Source of the DNA: Cycas panzhihuaensis
Lineage: Eukaryota > Cycadophyta
Assembly: GCA_023213395.1 (NCBI GenBank)
Contig: CM041465.1
Coordinates: forward strand, 160,463,741 to 160,527,740
Length of the DNA stretch: 64,000 nucleotides
Direction: 5' to 3'
Position 1 is the first letter of the stretch, and each line of letters starts with the position of its first letter. Shown piece after piece: positions 11,293-24,050 of the stretch. Below the pieces are notes generated by a model that did no database searches, was not told the DNA's origin, and saw only the letters and a list, made by a program, of their open reading frames with translations. The translations under genes were made by a program, and so were the position numbers.

Positions 11293-12060
11293 ATGTCTAA
11301 TAGCTTTGGTAACATGATTATTCCTAAATTTAATAGATTAAATTTATTAAACTGGAGTAAGAGGATGGGACCCATCTTTATTACTAATAATATATGGGAT
11401 ATTGTGAAGACATATTACATAGAACTTAGCCAAAATACAATAGAAGTAAAAAATTAAGCATTTAAAGAGTGTGTAAAGAAAGATAATGAATCTTTAGCAT
11501 TGATCTTTTATGCCCTAAAAGACCATATTTTTTCAAGGATTAATGAGGCCTCTAAATCTAAGGAGACATGGGATATTTTACAACTCATTTATGAAGGTAT
11601 AACTTCTTCTAAGCTCCAAACTTTGAGGAGTAGATTTGATAATTTAAGAATTATACCCAATGATTTTATTAATAAATTCATAACCAAGGTTCAAGACCTT
11701 ATAAATAAGATGAGATCCCTTAGTGAGACCCTAACCAAATGAAGGGTTGTTGAGAGGATTCTAAGGTGTGTCAGTGAAGTGAAGAGATTTGAAATAGTAG
11801 CAACCAATATAAAAGTCTCAAAAGATCTAAGTACCCTAAAAATTAAATAATTAAGCAGTATGTTAATAGCAATTGAGGAGAAGAAGAGCTCAAGTAAATC
11901 ACTAAAATATGCATTTGCAACCAAAGTAAGGATCAATTCAAACTCTCAAGATGAAAGTTATAGTTCTAGGAACTAATCCCTAAGGGGGAGAGATAGAAAT
12001 CTTAGACAAGAGGCTCATTAAGAATGATAAACTAGATACCAAGCTCCCCACTAAAGAAAT
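11293..12060 (+). pseudogene. Copia gag fragment (element B')
   Basis: An ATG at 11293 (MSNSFGNMIIPKFNRLNLLN) opens a gag of the plant Copia UBN2-like class. The core near residues 80-150 reads ETWDILQLIYEG, KLQTLRSRFDNL and NDFINKFITKVQDLINKMR. Stops lie at the codons starting 11455, 11740 and 11848. The gag at 58632 in Copia B is a close relative along its length. No protease, integrase or reverse transcriptase of this element was seen downstream. It would bind element RNA to form particles if intact. Confidence 0.75.
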
Positions 12061-12587
12061 CAAGGATATCTACATTCTTTGATCAATAGAAAAAGAACTA
12101 GCTAGTATAAAAAAACTTATTGATACTTACAATAATAAACTTACCTCTTAATCAACCAAATAATATAAATCAAATAACTATATCTTATGTATGCAAGGAT
12201 ATCCTAGTGTTAATAATATCCATTTCACATCCTAATAAATCTAAGAAATTTTAAAGTATTAGTATAAAATCATACATTCTAAGACTTTACTACATCTGTC
12301 GATAGATTGAAGTCAAAATCAAATGGAAAATCTCCTAGTAATAATCTTCATCCTACAAGAAAAGGCATATAAAAATTTAATATTTTTGTAATAAACATCT
12401 ACTAATGAATTGTAATTAGTCTATAATTGCATCAACTTATTCAAGTTTGTCATTGTAAGTTCTAGTAAGTACAACTCAATGATATAAATTCGATGATTAT
12501 AATATTCTTTTATTAGTAAGAGGTAATATCGAACCAATTATTATCTCAATTAGGTTTTGAAGATGAAACATTTTAAGGAGAAGGTAT
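12061..12587. other. Unclassified, decayed retroelement DNA
   Basis: Weak similarity to the post-gag part of Copia B fades after about 12130. The last bases before the LTR encode a short Gly/Glu-rich tail and end in AAGGAGAAGG, a possible polypurine tract. No domain was recognised. Confidence 0.35.
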
Positions 12588-12915
12588 TGTTATGAATCAC
12601 CTTGAATAAAGTAATCAACTAATTATTTGAGTTTATTTCATGGGCAAAACATCTTAAGAGGGAGGAATTATTATGAACCTCCCTAAGGTTAATTAATTGA
12701 ATATTAAATGAATGGATGCCTCTTGAATAGTTATAACCTTTTATAAAAAAAACTTATTATAGACATATAAATATGGCCTCAAATGTATTACAAATCATGA
12801 CATATATTTTATCAATCAATCAATTGGTCTTTTAACTTTTTAATTTAGATATACTCTTATGTACTTTCTTAAAAAAATTGACTATCTCCTCAAGTTATAG
12901 AAAAGGTATGTAACA
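12588..12915 (+). repeat. LTR (about 328 bp), family of 4986-5236
   Basis: It opens TGTTATGA, closes TATGTAACA and contains the TATAAATATGGCCTCAAATG block shared with the LTR at 4986. It follows a purine run (12577-12584). The right side meets a minus-strand Copia fragment. It could be the 3' LTR of the element opened at 4986, with Copia B' nested between, or a solo LTR; flanking target duplications do not match. Confidence 0.55.
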
Positions 12916-14018
12916 GAATATGACTCGCATTAGGGATAGTTTTAACTCTTCCATCCCTAAGCTAAGCCTTCACCCTTCCATGACCTATAATTGTATATGG
13001 GTAATGATCTCCAAAGAATAATTTACCTCCATTAATATTTTTATATTTATAGAACCACTTCCTATGGGGAGTAATATAAAATGAGACACCTGGGTCAATT
13101 AATCAAGACTCAACATTTGACAACTTATCTTAGGTTACCAAATAAACATTGTTATCAACTTCCTTGAAGGCTTTTGCTACCATGGAAGAAGTAGCTACAG
13201 GTGACTTTTCTTTATCAACCTTGGCTCAACATTGGCTCTTCCAATGGTCAACCTTCTTACATCTCCAGTATACTAAGAGGCTCTTACCTGGAGATTTAGA
13301 TTTCCCTCTAGATTTTGTCCATTTGTTCCTAGACCTTTACTAGTTGTAATCTAATATTCGACCTCTCACTACTAATGCTTCTTTTGAATGATTCTTAGAA
13401 TATTTTCATCTTATCTCTTTTGACAGTAGGGTAGTAATAATATTTTCAAATTTCAAGGTGCTACTAGTTATACTACTAATCATCATCATCAGATTATCCT
13501 AAGAATTAGGAAGTGAACATAATAGCATAATACACTTGTCTGCCTCAAATATTATTATCCCAATTAAAATAAGCTAGCTTACCATAATGTTAAATATGGT
13601 AAGATGATTTACAACCATATCTCTATCACTCATCCTAAGTTAATATAACATTTTTTGAAGAAATAACTTATTAATAAGGGACACAGTCTGATATGTATCC
13701 ATAAATCTTTAGTCATAATCTTTATAGCAACATTCAATAACATCATGTCTAAAAGTCATAATCTTATCAAATTGATTAATTTTTATTAAGGTTCTTCTAG
13801 TCTTTATTAGCCACATTTATAGGCTTCACTTCTTCCATATTGATCTATCAATCCTTCTCAGTGAGGATATCTTCTATCTTTATCCTTTACAACTCAAAGA
13901 TTTGGCTATTGAACTTTTAAATTTCTTTCTTCACGGTCATTTCCATAATCTTTGGACTTAACATCATCAAACAAGGCTTCCACTTACTAAATGGCTTCCT
14001 ATAGAACTAAAACCCTTA
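12916..14018 (-). pseudogene. Minus-strand Copia gag-protease fragment (element F)
   Basis: Read on the minus strand, the gag C-terminus contains a zinc knuckle at 13229-13270 (YWRCKKVDHWKSQC) whose first cysteine has become Tyr. The protease active-site region near 13051-13105 reads LIDPGVSFYITPHRKWF, where Copia has D-S-G-x-S-x-H. The frame then reads toward a pre-integrase region (DGRVKTIPNASH) and stops abruptly at the LTR boundary at 12915. Integrase and reverse transcriptase are absent. Several TAA/TAG stops are present. A primer-binding site lies just upstream at 14019. Confidence 0.7.
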
Positions 14019-14030
14019 ACTCTAATACCA
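14019..14030 (-). promoter_or_regulatory. Primer-binding site of Copia F
   Basis: ACTCTAATACCA is the reverse complement of TGGTATTAGAGT, two changes from the tRNA-Met consensus. It lies upstream of the minus-strand gag, as expected. The 5' LTR should begin at about 14031 and extend rightward, but its far end was not found. Confidence 0.6.
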
Positions 14031-15161
14031 AATAAAGAGAAAATATAACTATGGAAGTAATGTATTAATAAAACTCTAAACCATGCAAAGAATAAATACT
14101 TAAAATAAACTAAGCACACAATAAAGAACACTAAGAAATTCTAGTCTAAGCATAGTTATTTTACTAACCTGAGAAACAACTTAAGAATTATAGATATAAA
14201 AATCCCAACTCTCTTCTCATCAACTTATCCAAGACTCATCCAACCTTCTTATATATGTCATTACATAATAATATATAAACATAAATTTACAAGATACTAC
14301 CTTACAGTTTTACAATATAATAGGTATAAACCATGGGTCGAAAAAGACCACCATAAGATATAAAAAAAAAAATTATCAAGCGATCTTACCCCTCAACCCT
14401 TGCTTAGAGGATCGTTAGTCCCCCTAACACTCTAAGTAGGGGCCCTATAATAGGCCCACAGACCCCATAAAGGGGACTGGATGTAATGTCTATATTCATA
14501 TAACACTTGTAAAGTGTTTATCATATCCAATAGAAAAACATATGGAGAAATTTGTCCATATTTTATTTTATGGGTATTCTCATTACCAACAATGGAATCA
14601 ATGATATGCTCGACCTTCTATATAAATAGATGTAAATGTCAATTATTCCTCTTCAGTTATTAAATTAAGGGAGAAGTAGGATTTGAGTTTACTTATCCAT
14701 GTATGAGTATTAGCTTTATTTAAATCCAAATTGAAGGTAGGAATATTGACCTTATATTGAAGTTGTCGCTAACGTGGAGGAGGGTTACTAGATTACAATG
14801 CTAGAGTCATGTTCCCTAAAGATTAGGAGTTTAATTGAGATGATTTCACTAAAATCTAAGCTATTCAATTTAGTATTATTATGATATCTAACTTAGATGT
14901 AAGAGCAGATATATTAGATTTCACCTCTTTTTAAAAATTCAAGAATTAAGTTTCTAATATAGAAATGCATTCTAGTTGAGATGTAGAAGCCATTATATAA
15001 AAGGAAAAGACTTATAAGAAGTTAGACACAAGTAAGAAGAAGGGAATATAAGAAAATAAGATGAGTAAGATAGAAGGAGAATGTACCGAATTAGGATTAG
15101 ATAGATAAAATGATGCATGGATATTGTACTTAAGAGAAGAGCAAAAGAAAGAATGGAAAGT
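14031..15161. other. Unclassified; probably holds the 5' LTR of Copia F
   Basis: AT-rich DNA without credible reading frames. A TATATAAATAG box near 14617 and a CTCTTCAG stretch after it look LTR-like on the plus strand. The section 14990-15160 is purine-rich (AAGAAGAAGG, AGATAGAAGGAG) and leads into the poly-G run. Confidence 0.35.
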
Positions 15162-15180
15162 GGGGGGGGGGGGGGGGGGG
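15162..15180 (+). repeat. Homopolymer of 19 G
   Basis: Nineteen consecutive G residues lie between AAAGT and ATGGAAGG, at the end of a purine-rich tract. It can form G-quadruplexes and is also a classic place for sequencing or assembly length errors. Confidence 0.9.
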
Positions 15181-16421
15181 ATGGAAGGGTGTCTATAGCT
15201 TGTTAACCTTAAAAATAGGTAAGAAAATTATATATTGAACTAAAATAAACATGAAAAGTTCATAAAAAATGGTATAGATGAGATTCTAATAAAAATCTTT
15301 TACCCTAGGACCCATGGGCATCATATGAGCAATTTTCACTAAAAAATGCTATTAAAATTAACCTAATACAAATTAATCAATGTAACAAGTTGATTAAAAT
15401 AGAATGTATGAATTGCTAATGTAGATTTTTTAGTATGGATAAATCTTTTTTTTTCCTAAGAGTCCAATGGTACAAGTTCCATGAAAAATAGAGAAGTATT
15501 TCCTGAAGTGACCCTATAAACTCTTTTTGCCCTTTTCTTTTTCTATTTTATAAGAGAGTTGACTAAGAATGGGAGATAGATAAGTATTATATTATTTCTT
15601 ATATGTTATTAATCTTTAGGTTGTACCACTATTGTAGGTTTACCCTGTATATTTTTAGATGTGTAATAGCTTTAGGGGTTTATATTAGGAATTATAATAG
15701 TCTCAATGATTGATAATCTTGATAATTTTAGAAATATAATAATATGAGTAATTTTTTTATGAATACTTTTATTAAGAAAGTGGTAGATATGAAAAGAGGG
15801 AGCTTGCCAAACATTAACAAAGGATTATTTGGCTCTACAAGCCCTTTAATAAACTTCCCTATCAATACTATTGCTCAGCCTAATATCTCAAGGAACTACC
15901 TATAGAGGAATATATATCTCCATAAGGTCAATAGTCATGTAGGGGTGTTTGTAAAGGATAGCTTTTTTATGCTAAATGCTAACCCATGTACCACAAAGGG
16001 ATAACTAACCAATAGGTTTCCTATTCTAGGTTGGAAGGAGGAACCTAAATGGGTTCTCTAATATACCTAATGGTTTATAGAGTCTTACTTCCATAATTGG
16101 GTTATGTCTGAAGCTTGTATAAGTATTATTATACTACTCCATGTCATATACTAATTTATGGCCATGCATGCTTAACTTAGAATAACAAATCCTCTTAATA
16201 TTTAAAGACCCCTGGCATAGGGTCTCTACCTAACCACTAAGGAAAAAAGGAGGGACAAGGTGAAACTATGTTACCTACTTCTAGATTGATAGACTTATAA
16301 TAAATTCAAACTAGAATAAATAAAATGATAGAGAAGGGTTTATAGTGATATACCAAGGAAAAAATGTTCCTTCCTCCTCAACTTTCTTCAAGCTTATTAC
16401 TTTTATTAGATCTAAAATCTA
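15181..16421. other. Unclassified AT-rich DNA
   Basis: No domain was recognised on either strand. Because a minus-strand primer-binding site lies at 16422, this may be the leader of a minus-strand element whose coding part is lost. Confidence 0.3.
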
Positions 16422-16433
16422 GCTATGATACCA
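16422..16433 (-). promoter_or_regulatory. Primer-binding-site remnant
   Basis: GCTATGATACCA is the reverse complement of TGGTATCATAGC, a common variant of the plant tRNA-Met primer site. No clear LTR start follows on the right, so the element is only partly visible. Confidence 0.5.
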
Positions 16434-16821
16434 CTTAGGATATAACTATAACACTTTTCTCACACACATAATGGGTAATGGAGAAATAAGTAGGAAATTT
16501 TTAGCACTTATATTATCAAAAGAAATTAATTATAAAATTGAAGGACACTAAAGAGTATAAATGGATACTAAATAGAATTGAAGAATACCAAAGCACTAAT
16601 ACCTTAAGAGAAATTGATTACACAATAGCCTTCCTTTACAATTTATGGCCCTTAAATAGACCAAAGAGAGTGTTTCACTATAATCTTATTAGTGAACCAA
16701 GTGGTCTTATATTTTATTAGTGGATTTAATGGCCCATGCATAAAAGTTAATAACTATCACTTAACCTCCTTGTGCCTTAACCTTGAGTGATAGTATCTTG
16801 GTTCTATTAGCTACATGTGAT

Positions 16822-16877
<56 letters not shown>

Positions 16878-17527
16878 GTATAAACTCTATAGGGTTTTAA
16901 TGACTACTATAATTTTCTTTTTTCAATGACCTTTCTCTAAGTTTTATTTTAACAGTGAATCTATTATTTGGATACTTACAATAGCCTCCAAAATGAGGTA
17001 TAATAAAACCATTGTTAAGCCAATAATCTCTTTAAAAAGACTTGAATTTATGGCCAACATTGAGAATAGCATGCAATATTATTTTGGACCCACATGCTTG
17101 AGAATAATAAGCTACAAAATAGAAATTTTTAAGGCATTTAACCTCCTTAAAAAAAATAGCTTCAAAAAGGTATTTGTAATGTCTTCAATAAATACATGTA
17201 TATTATATAATTTTGGTGCCATATATATTAAAAAATTAGTCATTGAAAACCATTTTTCAAAATTAGAAAATGCCTTTATTTTATAATCATCTTTATAATA
17301 TTATAACCCTAAAAAGCTTTAAAATTGTCCTAAAAAGATATCAACAACTCTTTAAAAATAACCCCAAAAAACATACTTACAATGCTTCAAAAAATACATA
17401 AAAAGTTACAAATATTAAGTACAAACTAGGTTTTAAGAACACATCAAATTTATGAAAACAATGACTCTAAAGAAATTTTAAAAATAGGCTCTAACACATC
17501 CTCCCTAAAATATTTAACCATTGGATT
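16434..17527. other. Unclassified, with a microsatellite
   Basis: AT-rich sequence on both sides of the (AC)n repeat. Reading frames up to 97 codons (16993-17286) have no recognisable motif. Near 17489-17525, CTCTAACACATCCTCCCT then CATTGGATTTGATA resembles the 3'-LTR/polypurine/C-terminus junction of Copia D at 25145-25190, suggesting a minus-strand relative. Confidence 0.35.
16825..16876. repeat. (AC)n-(AT)n microsatellite
   Basis: About 20 AC units run to 16864 and continue as about six AT units. A compound dinucleotide repeat of this size is expected to be length-polymorphic. Confidence 0.95.
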
Positions 17528-17578
17528 TGATACCACAATGTTAGTTTTTAGGGATAGCTCTGATACAATAATGTTGGG
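17528..17578 (-). repeat. Duplicated primer-site/LTR-start motif
   Basis: TGATACCACAATGTTAG (17528-17544) and TGATACAATAATGTTGG (17561-17577) are near-copies 33 bases apart. Each looks like the reverse complement of a primer-binding site followed by a TGTT LTR start. The right copy includes GCTCTGATACAA. Confidence 0.5.
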
Positions 17579-18124
17579 TTGACAACATATAAAAGCTGAT
17601 AGACAATGAAACAAATTTAACTATGACTAAAACTAAAATAAGAGGTGAGTGAAATATGAATCAAATAGAGAATAAATATATGAAATATATACACATATAA
17701 AAGAATAATAGATATAGAAGAATAACCAAACTTTATCTGATTCAAAGAATCAAGTACATATATATAATACGTCTCACCTCAAATGGAGAACCTTTTAAGG
17801 TCAACATTTATGTACTCTCATACATTTCAAGTGGTATATATAGTAAAGTAATTATAATATAAAATTAATAAATATTTGAGAGAATAAAGAGAGATTGAGA
17901 TTATGACTTATATAATTAGATATTACTATCCAATATTTTTAACTCAAACTTATTTCCAACTTTTGTTTTTCTTTGGTTTATTATGCTCTCAAGCAAGCTC
18001 TTAATATCATTTGATTTTGATATGCTCTATAAGATTATAATCCAAGGTCCTAATAAGCTTTGCTTTAAGATTATGCATCTCTATCTCTAGTAATTCATAA
18101 CCTCTTTAGGATCTTATGATTTAT
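17579..18124. other. Unclassified AT-rich DNA
   Basis: No coding motif was found. It lies between two minus-strand primer-site remnants and may combine an LTR and a leader. Confidence 0.3.
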
Positions 18125-18136
18125 ACTTTGATACTA
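18125..18136 (-). promoter_or_regulatory. Primer-binding-site remnant next to a TGTTAG start
   Basis: ACTTTGATACTA is three changes from the reverse complement of the tRNA-Met primer site and is followed by TGTTAG at 18137, a plausible LTR edge for a minus-strand element. No partner LTR was found. Confidence 0.4.
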
Positions 18137-18976
18137 TGTTAGAAAATAAATTTACTATGATATTCATGTTTTAAAAATACCACATGATGATCATATTGAT
18201 ATATCACATTGTTATAAATTAGAGAAAATAATAATCTTCAATGTTAAATAATGAATCAAGTAATCAATATTGAAACATAAGTTTTATAATGAAAAATTCA
18301 AGAAGGGAAAATCACATTCTAATATGAGATCTCATTAATATCAAATGATACATAATGATAATGGTGTTCCTTCTAAGAGTACACTAGTCTTCACAAGAAA
18401 GAACCAAGTATCCACTTAGTTATCCTTGAATATACTTTATCTTTATATAGAATAGGTCACCTTACTATGAACTAGCAATATATCATCAAATATCCACTAA
18501 TTAGATTATATATTATATACGATCAATCGTGTGTATACCTTGAGTAATAACTCATGAGAATCTATGTGAGCTAAAGTATATCTCAATAATACTAACCCAT
18601 GAGAGTATAAATGCTTGTGCATCATAATGCATAATATTTTAGAGATTTTAACTCAAGAAGTCTATTTTAATATTATTTCTAATAGATAGTAATTTATAGT
18701 GTATTTTGATTAAATCAACAAACATCATTGTAGGTTTCATAGGTTACTTATGTAGATTGGTATGGCCTTCTTTGATTTTATATCAGTCTTACATTATAGC
18801 CTTTCAATTACTTTTGTGTCATGTTATACTTCCTTATCTTCTTTAAAAGTACCTAAATGAATATGGTATAAGTCATTCAAATACTCTTAGTTCATCCTCT
18901 AAATACATCTTTGAGGTCACTAAAACTTATAGTGCTTAGGTGTTTTCATTTCTACTTAGAGGCCTATAGGTATATT
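18137..18976. other. Unclassified AT-rich DNA left of Copia E
   Basis: Contains runs of TATAT and TGAGAATCTATGTGAG-like sequence but no reading frame or domain. Possibly an old LTR beginning at 18137. Confidence 0.3.
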
Positions 18977-19211
18977 TGTACAAAATTAGAGTGACTCAAA
19001 CAAAAAACTTAACACTATTAATGAATTAAAATTATTTTCCTTCATTATAATGATAATATAGTACCGCATATTTATATAAGAAAAACTTAGTTATATAAGA
19101 TTCAAGTGTATGGCATGCAAGACTTATTAAGTCTAATATCTAAAGTATAAAAAATATATATATGGTATAAAATAGAATGTACAATAGAATAGAATGATCA
19201 TTAATTTAACA
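18977..19211 (-). repeat. 3' LTR of Copia E
   Basis: The plus-strand text opens TGTACAAAATTAGAG and closes TAATTTAACA. It aligns with 24051-24287 over nearly its whole length, including the GAATAGAATGAT motif near the end. A purine tract (minus-strand CAAGTGGGGGTG) adjoins at 19211-19222, which makes this the 3' LTR. Confidence 0.7.
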
Positions 19212-20700
19212 CCCCCACTTGATGATTATTCTATTTGATTTTTACCCCTATCTATTCTCTAAATAATTTAAATTTGTTCTTGCTTAGGGTTTAGTGAATA
19301 TATCTACGTGATGTACTTTACTAAGGTAATAGATTAACTCCATTTATTTGTTATGAGTCTTATCCCTAATGAATTAATAGTGAACCTCAATATACTTGAC
19401 TTGAGTATAAAAGATGAGATGTTCTACAAGCTTCATTACACTCTAGTTGTTATAGTTATTCACTATGAGAGGATGTTGAGCTTGTCCTAAGTCTTCCATT
19501 ATTTTTTTCAATTAAATTTCTCTATAGGTGACTCACATAGCTACTTTATTCAAATTTGATTAAGGATAAGATAACTAAGGGTTATTTATTTCTACTCTAG
19601 GATATTATTCTTGATCTAAGATTAAAGTAGCATCCATATGTTGACCTCCCATCATTGCCTTATTTTACCAAATTAGAATAATTGAAACCTACAAGTCTAA
19701 AATCCTACTTTTGGGTCGATTATAGAGAAAAGTTTATGGTTCCTTATATATACCTCAAGATTCTTTTATCTACTCTCTAATGTATTTTTGAGGGAGTGTT
19801 TATAAATCTTGATGCAATGCCTGTAGTGTACATGATGTTAGGATGAGTGGATGTAAGGTAGATTAAACTCTTATCCACATTTTTATATGGGGTTTCATTA
19901 ACCATGGGACTTTGTTCTTTTGTAGTTAACTTATACATATTTTATATGGGAGTAATAATAGGTTTGTATTCAGTCATTTTAAACTTAATTAAAAGTTTTT
20001 TAGTATGCTTAGTTTGAGTTAAGAATATCCTACCTCTTTCTTGTATTACTTATAATATTAAGTAATAATACAATGGCCCCATATCTATCATGTTAAATGT
20101 TTACAAAAGGTCTCCTTTCAAATGCTTGATTCCTACTTTTTCATTTCGTGTAATATATAGGTCATCAATATAGATAACTATAATAGTGATAGGACTAGTA
20201 CGATTGACCTCTATGTAAAGGCTTGAGTCAAATTCACTTATTTGAAAGCCATTCTTTTATAGATATTGATCTATATTAGTATACTATGCTCTAAGATCTT
20301 GTTTTATATTCCTCTCCCATTTTAATGAAGCTAGGGGGTTGTTCCATCCAGACCTCTTCTTTAAGATCTTCATTTAGGAATGCACCTTTTACATCCATTT
20401 GATAGATATCTCATTCGAATTGTGTAGCTAGATCAAAAATTGGATCATGATAAGTATCATTATAGGAGCAAAAGTCTCCTCATGGTTAATACCCTCTACC
20501 CAAGGTTAATAATTAAACTTCATATTTTTATATTACCTTATTAAACTGATATTTAGTTTTAAACAACCATATCTATTTGGCAATTTACTTATCCTTCAGT
20601 AGCTCTGTTAATTCCCATGTGTTATTCCTTTGGATAATTGAGACATCATTCATAGAATTAATCCAAACTTTATTTTCATGTGCTTCTTCAAAGGATATAG
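19212..20700 (-). pseudogene. Reverse transcriptase and RNase H remnant of Copia E
   Basis: On the minus strand, VKGAFLNEDLKEEVWMEQPP (about 20338-20400) is the conserved Copia reverse-transcriptase block. The catalytic box reads YIDD at 20161-20172, a conservative form of YVDD. The extreme C-terminus near 19255-19310 reads VDIFTKP, the usual end of Copia RNase H. Stops and frame changes break the frame. If intact it would copy element RNA into DNA. Confidence 0.75.
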
Positions 20701-22080
20701 TCTTATCTATGCTTAAGACATAATTAATAGAAATTAGGTTTCCTATATAACTTTAAGATTTGATTTTCCTTCTTTCTTTGATATTTGAGAGATTGATCCC
20801 CAAGTCCCAAATAGTTAAGAGATACCATTTTGGAATCCTTCTTTATGGTTGATTTTCAATTTTTATTTGGTGATGTTTGTTATGAGAACTTGCATTTTTA
20901 GTTATTATGTTTTCTCTTGGTTTAGTTTGAACTTGATTTTCAACAACTATAGGTATGATTTTTGGTATGTCTTCCTCTTTTTCTATTAATGGGATTTCAA
21001 TTAATGTGAAATTTTCTTTAAATGTCACATCTATACTTATGATTACTTCCTTCATTCTAAGTTTTATGCATCTGTAGGCTTTTGATTTTGAGTTGTAAGC
21101 TATAAAGATGCATTTGATGCTATCTTCTTTAAGATTTGCCCCTTTTTCGTTTAGGACCTAGACAAAGGCAATGTTTCTAAATAGTTTTAAATAACTAACT
21201 TTTAGCAAGCTTCTTTTGGAATATTTTCTTTAACTACTTTTATAGGGATTTTGTTTATAAGATAGACTATGATGGTAATCATTTTGTCTCAAAGCTTGGT
21301 TGATACTCCTTTTCTTTTCAATATATTTTTGTCATTTCTATAATAGTTATATGTTTCCTTTCAATTACTCTATTTGATTGAGGAGTGTAAGTTGTTGTTA
21401 GTTACCTTTTAATTCTGTAGGCCTTGTAGGATTTATAAAAGTCATTTGAGATGAATTCTCCTCCATTATCAAATTTGAGAATATTAATTTTCTTATCTCT
21501 TTATATTTTAGCATAAACTATTAATTTTGTGAAGATGTTGAATGCATATAGTTTATTTTCTAATGAAGTAAACCTAGATTTTCCTTGTTAAATCATCAAT
21601 GAAAGTGATGAAATATTTTTCTACTCTATGTGATGTACTTTTCATGGGTTTGCACTGATCACTATGAATAATTTATATTTTGTACATTGCTCTCTAAGAA
21701 GATGGTAGGAATTTATTCTTATGTCATTTCTTAAGCATGCATCTTTACATATTTAATCATTTTCTTTATTGTTTAGAAAATAATTTAGCATGTTAATTTT
21801 TTAAAACCAAATTATATTTTGATAACATAGGTACCCATATGTTAAATGCCATATTTTATTTATAGAATTTTCATTACTTACAACATAAGCTTATAAGTAT
21901 GGAGCTACTATGAACTTGTAAAGGCTATTTTCTTCATTTCATTTAGTAATAATTTTAAGATTTTATCTTTTTTCATAGGCTTTGTCATCTTTAAACTTAA
22001 CTTTAAGTTATTTTTTAATCATTTAAGAAACTGAGAGCAGATTCTTTTCTAGACCCAAAACAAAAAGGACATCTCCAACT
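20701..22080 (-). pseudogene. Integrase remnant of Copia E
   Basis: The core reads [18 protein letters not shown] around 21420-21480, keeping the D-N-G-G-E-F block with the second catalytic Asp. The downstream ERKH motif near 21350 keeps the catalytic Glu. The pre-integrase and linker regions are badly decayed. An open frame at 20843-21055 belongs to the integrase-RT linker. Confidence 0.7.
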
Positions 22081-23050
22081 TTCTTGATTTTACCATTTGA
22101 TATCCTCATGGGAATGGCCCCTCTTACCCTAACAAAATGTATGGTAATGTATCCAAGTTCAATAACACTACCTTCATGGTGATGGTCCATACTTTCAAAT
22201 GAGTCTTTCTAATATGTCATGTTTGGATGCTCTTGAATCATCGTACCAATTATCCGGTGAAGTAATCTTGGTGGACAGAGCAATAGTAAAGGCATATTCT
22301 TCTTTATTTTATTCCTACTCCAAAATGTTACTAGAGTATCTCTTCCTCTTTTACATATCAAATTTCCTCTTTCTATAATCTCTAATGATGTGTCCTAGTT
22401 TCTAATAGTAATAATAGTTCATTTTCTCTACCTTGATGATATCTTCTTTAGGAGCTTTAAGTCTTAGTTTGAAGGCTTCTAGTTTAATTTCTTCATCAAA
22501 CCTTTTATTCCTAAGTTCCTAATAGAGCATGAGACCATTAAGCTCCTAAAAAATCATGGTGTTAATAGTTTTAGAAATGATGAATCAAGTCACTAGATTT
22601 TCAAATGACCTAGGGTGTTTATTTAAAGTAAGTTGCATTAGTTCTTTATTATTATTAATCTTTTCTTTAACTATACTTATTCTCTTATTTCTCTTATCTT
22701 AGTTAAGAAGCTCTTCTTATATTTCTCCTTTTAACTTAATATTATATAGAGATTCCTCTATATGTATGATTTTTGTTGTGCTTTTAAAATCAAGCATTAA
22801 TTATAAGATGACCCATGCTCCATGAGATGTTATGTTAAAGATATATGGGAAAATATGATCTCCAATTAAAAGAATAATTGTTGCTATTACTATTATGTTT
22901 TTTCCTTAGAAGATTTTGACCTCATTAGGGATAGGTGGGGATTTTTCAATTCTGTCTATTATTTTCCATGCATTCTTAGTAATTCCCTCATCATTTTCAT
23001 CTTCCAAGTGTTATAATTTTCTTAATTGAGCATGTCTTACTCAAGTAGAG
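22081..23050 (-). pseudogene. gag and protease remnant of Copia E
   Basis: The gag zinc knuckle near 22371-22420 reads YYYY-stop-KLGHIIRDYRK: the C-x2-C-x4-H-x4-C spacing is visible, but cysteines have become Tyr or stop. The protease region near 22211-22250 reads WYDDSRASKHDI, where the family has D-S-G-A-S; the active-site Gly is now Arg. Gag probably begins around 23050 but the start could not be fixed. Confidence 0.6.
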
Positions 23051-24050
23051 AATAAATAATAGTTATTTCATAATTATATTAGAGATTTAGGAGTGCTAAG
23101 AAAGTAAAAATTAACTAGGGAATACCAAAGAATTAGGTCCTTCACACAACACATATAATAAATAATATTTATCCTTTAAATTATCTTAGAGTCGCCTTTA
23201 AAAGAATTTACTTAAAGATTATATAACTTTCTTTATTAACATCTAGCCTAGAGAAAATTTTACAAGAATGTTAAACTTAAGGTTTATTGGGTTTGCTTCA
23301 AAATCAATTTTAGTAATCACCACTAAAGAAGAAATGCTTTGTGATTATCTTAATTGGATTTTATTTGGGTAGATATTGAAGTAAACATAATTAAAATTAT
23401 GGTTAGAGGGAGAACCACCAATGGTAATAGGGTCTTAAAGGCACTAAAGGTCATAATTAATCACTAAGATACTTAATGCAAACACAAGAGGCCACCATTA
23501 AAAAATCATACATGAAGCAAATGAAACTAATATTAGCATTAGGCCATAATGACTAATGTTTAGGTGATATCCAAAAGGGTCCCATGGTGATCATTAGATG
23601 AAAGGTAATAAGCATAAACCCTCTTTCAACTTATTGCATGAATCTAAAATCATCACTAAAAATTTAACAAAGACAAGAATCAAGAAGTAGAAAGAGGGAT
23701 CAAAATTCAAGATATAGTATCACTACCATAGAACAATCCTATGATGTCACATATATATAAACCATGAACTAAAGTTAGTGATTAAGCATGTTCAAAAGGA
23801 AATCTTGCATATAACAATACTGTGTATAAGATGAGTTAGATGAGACAATAAGGAAAAAATACTATAAGATATTATTATCTTTTATATGGAATTATTACAC
23901 CAACTATGTAAATATTTGATCAGAAATGCAACCTAGAGAGTGTTAGGATAATCAACCCTTCTCACACGATTCAACTGCATGTGATCTTGTCCCTACTATG
24001 AAGCCTCCAATTAGTGGTCCTTTTAATGTTCTTTATAAAACCTACTTTAA
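23051..24050 (-). other. Leader of Copia E
   Basis: About 1 kb between the 5' LTR and gag with no credible reading frame. No tRNA-Met primer site was recognised next to the LTR at 24050, so primer type and exact LTR edge remain uncertain. Confidence 0.4.

Noticed and set aside
4986-12915. A single element bounded by the related LTRs at 4986 and 12588
   Set aside because: The LTRs are related, but the flanking 5-mers do not match, and between them lies a Copia with its own primer site. Pairing remains possible but is not supported well enough to annotate.
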